From MFD04580-c1 sp963702995 (GTDB lineage Bacteria; Planctomycetota; Phycisphaerae; Tepidisphaerales; Tepidisphaeraceae): a stretch of 64,000 nucleotides of DNA. The notes under the pieces are model-generated. The model saw only the letters and a program-made list of their open reading frames with translations. It ran no database searches and was not told the origin of the DNA. Positions within the stretch are counted from its first letter, which is position 1; each line of letters starts with the position of its first letter. The stretch lies in the NCBI GenBank assembly GCA_963702995.1, contig OY969783.1, positions 2,294,001-2,358,000 on the forward strand, read 5' to 3'. Shown piece by piece: positions 17,121 to 25,951 of this stretch. The position numbers were made by a program, and so were the translations under genes.

Positions 17121-17808
17121 CCAAATCATCTTCTGGCAGCACGGCCCGCTCAAGCTGAACGCGACCATCGCGTTCACGTGGGGGCTGATGCTCGCCCTCA
17201 CCGTGGGCTCGTGGCTGGTCACGCGGTCGCTGTCCAAGGGGATGAAGCGGTCACGCTGGCAGAACTTTCTTGAGATCGTCGTCACCGGCATCCAGCAACA
17301 GATCGGCGACGTAGGGCTGGAGGATCCGCGAGCTTATGTCGGATTTCTGGGAACGTTGTTCCTCTTCATCTCAACTGCCAGCCTCTGCACGATTTTCCCT
17401 GGGTATACACCGCCGACCGCTTCGCTCTCGACGACGGCGGCGCTCGCGCTCTGCGTGTTCCTGGCGGTGCCGATGTTCGGCATCAGGAAGTCGGGGGTCG
17501 GCGGGTACCTGAAATCCTACCTCGAGCCGACTTGGATCATGCTGCCGTTCAATATCATCAGCGAGCTGTCCCGCACGTTGGCGCTGGCCGTGCGCCTCTT
17601 TGGCAACATGATGAGCGGGGCGATGATCATCGCCATCCTGCTATCGATCACGCCGTTCTTCTTCCCCATTTTGATGACCGTGCTTGGGCTCCTGACCGGG
17701 ATGGTACAGGCCTACATCTTCAGCGTCCTGGCCGCGGTCTATATTGCCTCGGCCACCCGTGCCCGCAAACCCAAGCCGGTGAAGGCGACTTCGCGTCGCC
17801 CGCTGTAA
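17104..17808 (+). CDS. atpB: N-ATPase F0 subunit a
   Basis: 234 residues, five to six membrane helices. The stator half-channel Arg is in the conserved helix SELSRTLALAVRLFGNMM. Begins MHLTPDQIIFWQHG and overlaps atpR by 17 bp. With the c-ring it forms the ion pathway. The spacing to atpE is 13 bp. Confidence 0.94.
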   Translation: MHLTPDQIIFWQHGPLKLNATIAFTWGLMLALTVGSWLVTRSLSKGMKRSRWQNFLEIVVTGIQQQIGDVGLEDPRAYVGFLGTLFLFISTASLCTIFPGYTPPTASLSTTAALALCVFLAVPMFGIRKSGVGGYLKSYLEPTWIMLPFNIISELSRTLALAVRLFGNMMSGAMIIAILLSITPFFFPILMTVLGLLTGMVQAYIFSVLAAVYIASATRARKPKPVKATSRRPL

Positions 17809-17821
17809 CCAAGGAATCGCT

Positions 17822-18094
17822 ATGGACAGTTCGACACTCATCGCGGTGGTCTCAATCGCCACCGCCGGCATCACGACGGCCATCGGCTGTATGGCGCCGG
17901 CGCTAGGGGAGGGTCGCGCGGTCGCGACGGCCCTGACCGCCCTGGCCCAGCAGCCCGACGCGTCATCCACCATCACCCGCACGCTCTTCGTGGGGTTGGC
18001 GATGATCGAGTCGCTGGGCATCTATTGTTTCGTGGTGGCGATGATCCTGATCTTCGCCAACCCTTTCTGGAACCACGCCATCGCGGGGAAATGA
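17822..18094 (+). CDS. atpE: N-ATPase F0 subunit c with Na+-type binding site
   Basis: 90 residues, two-helix hairpin. Helix 1 carries PALGEGRAVATA with Glu30; helix 2 carries FVGLAMIESLGIYCFV with the ion-carrying Glu63 followed by Ser64. A second carboxylate in helix 1 plus the E-S pair in helix 2 is the signature used to predict Na+ rather than H+ specificity in N-ATPases. The loop AQQPDASSTITRT is typical. Confidence 0.95.
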   Translation: MDSSTLIAVVSIATAGITTAIGCMAPALGEGRAVATALTALAQQPDASSTITRTLFVGLAMIESLGIYCFVVAMILIFANPFWNHAIAGK

Positions 18095-18097
18095 CCC

Positions 18098-18916
18098 ATG
18101 CCTATCGATTGGTTCACCATCGGCGCGCAGGCGTTGAACTTCCTCATCCTCGCGTGGCTACTTAGGCACTTCCTTTACAAGCCGATCCTCGACGCGATTG
18201 ACGCGCGCGAGAAGCGAGTCGCCGCGGAACTTGCCGGAGCGGCCACCGCCAAGGGCGACGCCCAGAAAGACCGAGACGAATTCCAGCGGAAGAATCGGGA
18301 GTTCGACGAGGAACGAGCCGGATTGATGAGCAAAGCCGCCGGCGACGCCAAGGCCGAGCGGCAGCGACTTCTGGACGATGCGGCCAAGGCAGCCGACGCG
18401 GCCGTGGCCAAGCAGAGGGATGCGATGCGAAGCGATGCCCAAAACCTCCGCGCGGCCATCGCCCGCCGCGCCCAGCAGGAGGTGTTCGCCGTTGCCCGAG
18501 AGGCGCTGACCGACCTGGCCGACATGAACTTGGAGGACCGGATGAGCGACGTCTTCATCCGCCGGCTAAAAGCGATGAACGACGACGATAAGAAGCGGTT
18601 CGGCGAGGCGCTGAAGTCGGCGCCGGCGCCCTCGGTCGTGCGGACCGCGTTCGACCTCGGCGCCGGGCCACGCTTGACCCTCCAGGCGGCGCTGAACCAA
18701 ACCTTCTCCGACGATATTCACCTGACGTTCGAGACCGCTCCGGCCTTGATCGGCGGGATAGAGCTTATGGCCGGCGGCCAGAAGCTGGCGTGGAGTATTG
18801 ACGACTATCTTTCTTCACTTCAGTCGAGCGTTGACGAGCTCGTGTCCGGGCAGCAGGCCGCAACTCCGCCGCAATCCACCCCCACCGCGCCAAAGGCCGT
18901 TGGCAAGGTGAACTAG
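18098..18916 (+). CDS. atpF: N-ATPase F0 subunit b, long form
   Basis: 272 residues: membrane anchor (ALNFLILAWLLRHFLY), a long charged coiled-coil stalk with many Ala/Lys/Glu/Asp, and a C-terminal extension (residues ~165-255) that resembles the delta subunit fold. N-ATPase operons lack atpH, and the extended b is thought to replace delta; none is present here either. The stop codon TAG is formed at the IS5 junction: TA is the duplicated target and G is the first base of the IS. Before insertion it was most likely TAA overlapping the atpA start. Confidence 0.92.
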   Translation: MPIDWFTIGAQALNFLILAWLLRHFLYKPILDAIDAREKRVAAELAGAATAKGDAQKDRDEFQRKNREFDEERAGLMSKAAGDAKAERQRLLDDAAKAADAAVAKQRDAMRSDAQNLRAAIARRAQQEVFAVAREALTDLADMNLEDRMSDVFIRRLKAMNDDDKKRFGEALKSAPAPSVVRTAFDLGAGPRLTLQAALNQTFSDDIHLTFETAPALIGGIELMAGGQKLAWSIDDYLSSLQSSVDELVSGQQAATPPQSTPTAPKAVGKVN

Positions 18917-19848
18917 GCTCTGTCTCGAAACCATGGTAGCTGCCTAAGATCTGATGCCCCAAGGAGGTGGGCACAGATGGAGCGACACGAACTTACGGAC
19001 GAGCAATGGGAACTGGTTGAGCCGCTGATCCCCCGGAGCACGGCCCGCACCGGCCGGCCCGCCAAGGACCGACGGCTGGTCCTCAATGGCATTTTCTGGA
19101 TTCTGGCGGCCGGCTGCCCGTGGCGCGACCTGGATCCACGCTTCGGTTCCTGCAAGACGGTGCATCGGTACTTTTGCCACTGGAGACGGACCGGCGTCTT
19201 CGCCGCGATCGTCGAAGCCCTGCAAGTAAAGCTCGACGCCGCGGGGCTGATCGACTGGGAACTGTGGGCCGTTGACGGTTCGAACGTGCGTGCCGCCCGG
19301 GCGGCCGCCGGCGCTGAAAAAAAAGTCTCGAGCGTTACCCCGACGAGCCACAGGATCATGGGCTGGGCCGCAGTCGCGGTGGATTCGGCACGAAATTCCA
19401 CCTCGTCACCGACGGGGCGGGAACGCCTCTGGCCGTCGAAGTCACGGCCGGGCAGGTCCACGACTCGACCCGGGCCGAGTCGGTCATCAGCCAGGCGGTC
19501 GCGACGCTGATCGGGCGGCGGCGGAAGGAGCGACGGCGAAAGCACAAACTGTCGAAACTGGCCGGTGACAAAGGCTACAGCGTTCAGCGACTGCGGGATT
19601 GGCTGAAAGGACAGAAGATCGAGCCGGTCATTCCGCACAAGGACAATGAGAACGCGCGGCACGACCCGTCGGTTCGATTCGACCGCGTCGCGTATCGCCG
19701 GCGCGGCGTGATTGAACAGTGCGTCGGATGGCTCAAGGAGTTCCGACGCATCGGGACCCGCTACGAGAAGTTGGCGGTTAATTTCCACGGGATGCTTCAA
19801 CTGGCAATGATCCAGAGATACTTCCGTTTACTGTTTTGAGACAGAGCC
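18916..19848 (+). mobile_element. IS5-family element (IS427-like), 933 bp, between atpF and atpA
   Basis: Terminal inverted repeats GGCTCTGTCTCGAAAC (18,916-18,931) and GTTTTGAGACAGAGCC (19,833-19,848), 15 of 16 matching, flanked by the 2-bp target duplication TA (18,914-18,915 and 19,849-19,850). It encodes a transposase in two frames. Removing it and one TA restores AACTAATGATGACC, in which the atpF stop TAA and atpA start ATG overlap. Confidence 0.95.
18977..19839 (+). CDS. IS5-family transposase, two frames joined at an A8 slippery run
   Basis: Frame 1 starts MERHELTDEQWELVEPLIP with the DUF4096-type domain RPAKDRRLVLNGIFWILAAG, then the first catalytic Asp in WAVDGSNVRAA. At A8 (19,316-19,323; codons GAA AAA AAA) a -1 slip leads to the second frame, GRSRGGFGTKFHLVTDGAG, with LAGDKGYSV (second Asp) and YRRRGVIEQCVGWLKEFRR (Glu), ending RYFRLLF. 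The A-AAA-AAA heptamer in the correct phase suggests programmed -1 frameshifting, as in other IS427-group elements. Catalytic residues look intact. Confidence 0.9.
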
Positions 19849-19850
19849 TA

Positions 19851-21388
<1,538 letters not shown>

Positions 21389-21392
<4 letters not shown>

Positions 21393-22276
21393 GCGACACC
21401 ACTGCGAGCCTACAGCACAAGATCGGTAGCGCTGAAGATCTGCAGTCGGTCGTTCGCACGATGAAGGCGGTGGCGGCGGCCAGCATCGGCCAATACGAGA
21501 AGTCTGTCCTCGCATTGGCGGACTACTACCGGACGGTGGAGTTGGGGCTGGGCGCCTGCCTCCGGGCGAGTGGCCCGATATCGGACCGCCGCGGCACAGC
21601 CGACGGCGACACGATCGGTGCCATCGTGTTCGGCTCCGACCAAGGCTTGGTCGGCCAGTTCAACGACGTCATCGCCGATCACACGGTCAATACGCTTGCG
21701 GCCCTCCCCGGATCGCCGGAGGTGTGGGCCGTGGGCACGCGCGTCCACGCCCGCTTGGGCGACGCGGGCCTGCGCATGATGGGCCTGCTCGCCGTTCCGA
21801 CGTCTGTCGGGGCCATTACGCCGCTTGTCGGCCAACTCCAGTTGCAAAGCGAGGCGCGACGTTCCAGGGGTGGCTACACGCGGGTGTACGTCTTCCACAA
21901 CCGCCCCCGGACCGGTTCGCTGTACCATCCGGTCGACGAGCGGTTACTGCCGTTCGACGCAGAGTGGAGCCGCCGCCTGCGCGACGTCCGATGGCCCACC
22001 AAGAGGTCACCGCAAGTCATTGCCGGGGTTGCGGCCGCCCTGCCGGCAATTGTCCGGGAGTACCTATTCATCTCGCTGTTCCGGGCCTGCGCCGAATCGC
22101 TGGCAAGCGAGAACGCGAGCCGCTTGGCCGCGATGCAGAGAGCGGACAGGAACATCGGCGACCTTCTGGGCGACTTGCAGGGCACGTTCCGTCGTCTGCG
22201 CCAAGACAAGATCGACGAGGAGTTGTTCGACGTCGTGTCGGGCTTTGAGGCGATGACGCCGCACATAACGGCGTGA
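21389..22276 (+). CDS. atpG: N-ATPase F1 subunit gamma
   Basis: 295 residues, GTG start overlapping the atpA stop. N-terminal helix TASLQHKIGSAEDLQSVVRTMKAVAA (the RTMKAVA motif is typical of gamma) and C-terminal helix with NASRLAAMQRADRNIGDLLG form the rotor coiled coil. The middle Rossmann-like domain includes IVFGSDQGLVGQFND. Last gene of the operon. Confidence 0.94.
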
Positions 22277-22391
22277 GCCCCGCCGACGGTGACGAGGCCG
22301 GGACTCGGCGATCACTTGAAACCGCGTTCGGCCGCGGCCCCGCGGCGTGCCCGCGCGGTGGCAAGGTGGTTACAGACCCAATGGGACAATC

Positions 22392-23876
22392 ATGACCTCT
22401 GTACCGAAGGCTCACACAACTCCGGTGACGCGCATGGATGATCACAACGCCGCCATCGCCAGACGCTACGTCTACCTTGCCACGGCCGTGTCCGCACTGG
22501 GCGGGATGCTGTTCGGGTACGACATCGGCGTGATATCCGGCGCGATCTTGTTCGTGAAGAAGGCGTTTGAGCTTTCGGCAGGCATGGAGGAGGTGGTTGT
22601 AAGCTCGGTCCTGCTTGGATCGCTTGCGGGGGCGATGGCGGGCGGCGTCCTGGCCGACCGCCTGGGCCGGCGGCGGCTGCTGCTCGCGACCGCCGTCATC
22701 TTCGCCGTCGGGGCCGTCGGCGCGGCTCTGGCCCCCGGCCCGACGTGGCTGATCGTCGCTCGCCTCGTCGCCGGCGTCGCGATCGGCGTCGCCTCGTTCG
22801 TCGCACCGCTTTACATCTCCGAGATCGCCCCGGTGCAGATCCGCGGCAAGCTCGTGTCGGTCAACCAGGTCGCCATTACCTCCGGGATCGTCATCTCGTA
22901 CCTGGTCGACTACGCCTTAGCCGACGCCGGGTCCTGGCGGTGGATGTTCGCCATCGCGGTCGTCCCCGCCGTCGCCTTCGGGGTCGGCCTGCTGTTCATC
23001 CCCGACAGCCCTCGGTGGCTGGCCAGCGCGGGCGATCTGGGCCGTGCCCGGGCCGTGCTCAAGCGAATGCGGGAGCCGGCGGCAGTCGAGGGCGAGCTGG
23101 CCGACATCCAGCACGGCCTTTCCCGGCAGAAGGGAAGTTGGTCCGAACTGCTCAAGCCCTCCCTTCGGCCGGCCATGATCGTCGGCGTGGGGCTGGCCGT
23201 CGCCCAGCAGGTGACCGGCATCAACACCGTCATCTACTACGCTCCGACCATCTTCCGCTTTGCCGGCGTGTCGTCGGCATCGGTGGCGATCCTCGCCGGC
23301 GTCGGCGTCGGCGCGGTCAACCTGGTCATGACGCTGGTGTCTATGCAACTGATCGACCGGGTAGGCCGCCGGCCGCTTCTGCTGATCAGCCTGGCCGGCA
23401 TGGTCCTGAGCCTGGGCGTCCTGGGCCTGGCGTTCGCCCTCCGGCAATTCGCCGGCAGCCTGGGGTGGATCGCGGTCGTCAGCCTGATGGTCTATGTCGG
23501 TGCGTTCGCCGTCGGCCTAGGGCCCGTGTTCTGGCTCGTGCTGTCGGAGATCTACCCGCTCGGCGTCCGGGGCCGGGCCATGAGTGTCGGCACCGTCACC
23601 AACTGGGCCGGCAACCTGGTCGTGGCCCTGTCGTTCCTGACGCTCACCCGCGCAATAGGCAAGGCCGGCACGTTCTGGCTTTATGGGGGGATCAGCGTCG
23701 GCGCATGGGCCTTCGCGTACTTCGTGGTGCCCGAAACCAAGGGCAAAACCCTCGAGCAGATCGAGGAACACTGGCGGGCCGGAAGGAAGCCGCGAGAGCT
23801 GGGCGGCGGTTCGGATGACTCCATGCCCGCCGCCGCCGCGGCGAACGGCTCTCTCGCCGCGCCGGCCAGCGCGTAA
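22392..23876 (+). CDS. Sugar:cation symporter of the MFS sugar-porter family
   Basis: About 495 residues, 12 membrane helices. Family signatures: GYDIGVISGAILF in helix 1, loop 2-3 motif DRLGRRR, PDSPRW after helix 6, QQVTGINTVIYYAP in helix 7, second-half DRVGRRP, and the C-terminal PETKGKTLEQIE. This is the XylE/GalP/AraE/GlcP group. Neighbouring RpiB and phosphoketolase suggest a pentose or hexose substrate. Start ATG 22,392 is preferred; another ATG at 22,434 (MDDHN) lies closer to helix 1. It follows atpG by 115 bp and precedes rpiB by 24 bp. Confidence 0.9.
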   Translation: MTSVPKAHTTPVTRMDDHNAAIARRYVYLATAVSALGGMLFGYDIGVISGAILFVKKAFELSAGMEEVVVSSVLLGSLAGAMAGGVLADRLGRRRLLLATAVIFAVGAVGAALAPGPTWLIVARLVAGVAIGVASFVAPLYISEIAPVQIRGKLVSVNQVAITSGIVISYLVDYALADAGSWRWMFAIAVVPAVAFGVGLLFIPDSPRWLASAGDLGRARAVLKRMREPAAVEGELADIQHGLSRQKGSWSELLKPSLRPAMIVGVGLAVAQQVTGINTVIYYAPTIFRFAGVSSASVAILAGVGVGAVNLVMTLVSMQLIDRVGRRPLLLISLAGMVLSLGVLGLAFALRQFAGSLGWIAVVSLMVYVGAFAVGLGPVFWLVLSEIYPLGVRGRAMSVGTVTNWAGNLVVALSFLTLTRAIGKAGTFWLYGGISVGAWAFAYFVVPETKGKTLEQIEEHWRAGRKPRELGGGSDDSMPAAAAANGSLAAPASA

Positions 23877-23900
23877 CGTCCCGTCGAAGGAGCAACCAGC

Positions 23901-24359
23901 ATGCGCGTAGGGATCGCCTCGGACTATGGCGGGTTTGACCTGAAGACACGGATTGCCGACGCGATGCGCCGCTCGGGGCACAACGTCATCGACATGGGTC
24001 CGCATCAATTGGAACCAGACGACGACTACCCGGACTTTGTCATTCCCCTGGCTCGTGCCGTGGCCGCCGGCGCGGTCGATCGAGGGGTCGCCCTGTGCGG
24101 CAGCGGCGTCGGCGCGTCGGTGGCCGCCAACAAGGTTCACGGCGTTCGCGCCGGTCTGATCCACGACGTCTTCTCGGCCCGCCAAGGCGTCGAAGACGAC
24201 GACATCAACGTCTTCTGCGCGGGCGGGAACGTGATCGGCGCGGCACTCGCCTGCGAACTGGTCCAGACCTTCCTCTCCGCCCGCTTCAGCGGCGCCCCGC
24301 GGCACCGGCGACGCTTGGGCAAAGTAACCGCGCTGGAAGGCTCGGAAACCCTCCCCTGA
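23901..24359 (+). CDS. rpiB: Ribose-5-phosphate isomerase B family protein
   Basis: 152 residues, with a GGAG ribosome site 8-10 bases before ATG 23,901. RpiB/LacAB fold: MRVGIASDYGGFDLK, DYPDFVIPLARAV, catalytic Cys region GVALCGSGVGASVAANKV, IHDVFSARQG and NVFCAGGNVIG. It interconverts ribose 5-phosphate and ribulose 5-phosphate, feeding the phosphoketolase branch. The usual D-H of the first loop (SDHAGF) is D-Y here, a change seen in divergent family members; sugar specificity may differ. Confidence 0.88.
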   Translation: MRVGIASDYGGFDLKTRIADAMRRSGHNVIDMGPHQLEPDDDYPDFVIPLARAVAAGAVDRGVALCGSGVGASVAANKVHGVRAGLIHDVFSARQGVEDDDINVFCAGGNVIGAALACELVQTFLSARFSGAPRHRRRLGKVTALEGSETLP

Positions 24360-24397
24360 CCCACGACGACCCCGAATCAATAAACGACTGGAGCTTC

Positions 24398-24604
24398 ATG
24401 CACGACTCAGAGAACCAGGGCGCAAAGCCCCGCGACCACGTCCATCCCCGCCATTCCTTTTTTCGCCACGCGCATAAAGACTGGCGCGTCTGGACAGCCG
24501 TCATCCTGATGGTTGCGATGATTCTGGTGTACGTGCTGACCAACGACCTGTCCCTGGTCCCCGGCCACCGGGCTCGCACCCCCACCCCCGCTATCGCGCC
24601 GTGA
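24398..24604 (+). CDS. Small single-span membrane protein, unknown
   Basis: 68 residues: a His/Lys/Pro-rich N-terminus (MHDSENQGAKPRDHVHPRH), the sequence HAHKDWRVWTAVILMVAMIL, which is one membrane helix preceded by DWRxW, then YVLTNDLSLVPG. It sits 38 bp after rpiB in the same direction. The compact charged-then-hydrophobic layout and conserved-looking DWR-W/TNDLSL elements support a real gene. No function known to me. Confidence 0.55.
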   Translation: MHDSENQGAKPRDHVHPRHSFFRHAHKDWRVWTAVILMVAMILVYVLTNDLSLVPGHRARTPTPAIAP

Positions 24605-24688
24605 CCGCACGGGCCAGGGTCAACAGGGGTTGCTCGAGGGGCGATCCCTGTCAGGCCCGCTGGTTTCAGTGTTGCGGGGAGGAGGAAT

Positions 24689-25844
24689 ATGATGTCGGAT
24701 GGGTTCGCCGTCACGGTATTCGTCTTTGGGGTGTTCGTGACGCTCGCGTCAAGCGTGGTGCTGGCTCACCGAGTCGACCAACTTGGCAACCGGCTGCGGA
24801 TGTCCGAGGGGCTGCTCGGGCTCCTCACGGACCTGGCCGCCAACGCGCCGGAGGTTACATCCGCCGTCACCGCATTAATCAGCGGGCAACACGACGTCGG
24901 GCTGGGCGTCGTCGTCGGATCGAACCTGTTCAATTTGGCGGCCTTGCTTGGCCTCAGCGCCGTCCTGGCCGGCACCGTCCCAGTCCGCCAGCCGGGGCTG
25001 TGGTTGGGCGGGGGTGTAGCGTTGGCCGTCGTGCTGATCGTCACCGCGGAAGCGGCCGGGTTGATCCGCGACTGGGCCGCCGGGGTGGGGTTGGCCGTGG
25101 TCATAACACCATACGTGGTCCTCCTGGCCCTACCGCTGGCGGCAATCGAGCGGTTGCCGATGCCCCGGCCCGTTTCCGACTTTCTCGCCGCCGCCCTGAA
25201 CGATGCCCGCGTCGATTCCCGAAAGCCGGAGACACCAAGAAAAATGGCCTTCGTCAACGGCCTGGACCTAAGTAGCACCGCAGAAAGAAACGTTATTGTC
25301 GGCCAACTGCACGCTCACGTGCCAAAACGAGCGAAAAGGCCCGTTGTCCGTGTGATAACCTGGTTTTTCGATGTCTGACACGTGTCAGACACTGTAATCG
25401 ATCATTCGTCGTTCCTACTTAGTGCCGACGCTGGTCGCCGTCGTCGCCGGCAGCGTCGTCATGGTCCGCATGGCCCTCATTCTCGGCGGCCGCTGGGGCG
25501 TGCCGTTAACGATAACCGGCACGTTGGCGCTGGCCAGCCTGACCGGCCTGCCGAACCTGATCGCGGCCGTCCGCCTGGCCCTCCGCCACCGCGGCTCGGC
25601 CGTTGTCAGCGAGACGTTGAACAGCAATAGCCTTAACCTGATCGCCGGCGTATTCGCCCCAGCCCTGCTGCTGGGCCTCGCTCCGCTTTCGGAGGCAGGC
25701 CGTTTCGCATTCGGCTGGTTGATCGGCATGACCGTTGTGGCGCTCGCCCTGACGTCCGTGCGGGGCGGCCTGCATCGGGCTGGCGGGTTCGTCATTATCG
25801 CCCTTTACGCGGCCTTCGTCGTGGTCACCCTCGTCTGGCGATGA
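24689..25844 (+). pseudogene. Na+/Ca2+ exchanger-family (CaCA) protein split by a 155-bp repeat
   Basis: The N-terminal half (24,689-25,267) contains the alpha-1 repeat GLLTDLAANAPEVTSAVTAL with VVVGSNLFNLAALLG. The C-terminal half (25,423-25,844) contains alpha-2, SLTGLPNLIAAVRLAL with NSNSLNLIAGVFAP. About ten membrane helices in all; the family exchanges Ca2+ (or other cations) for Na+. The 155-bp repeat is inserted in the loop between the halves and adds a stop (ITWFFDV*). Joining across the repeat works in frame if one terminal base is counted as host (reads NGLDLPTLVAVV). A Na+-dependent exchanger next to a Na+-type ATPase is a sensible pairing. RBS GGAGG at 24,679. Confidence 0.8.
25268..25422 (+). 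repeat. 155-bp inverted-end repeat (MITE-like), copy 1
   Basis: Begins CTAAGTAG and ends CTACTTAG, with a further weakly matching inner segment. It contains the perfect 20-bp palindrome TGTCTGACACGTGTCAGACA. No coding capacity. Identical over all 155 bases to the inverted copy at 28,374-28,528. Interrupts the exchanger gene. No target duplication seen. Confidence 0.9.
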
Positions 25845-25951
25845 TCGACCGCAACCAGCGTAACCATCAGCGAGCCCGGCGATCGCACGCCCCGCGTGGC
25901 TAGGGCGACAAACATTCGACCTCGTCGAAACTCTCGACAACCGCGTCGAGC

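Noticed and set aside
18316..18916. Possible separate delta subunit gene (atpH) in the ATPase operon
   Set aside because: No stop or start separates it from atpF; the delta-like part is the C-terminal extension of the long b subunit, as in other N-ATPases.
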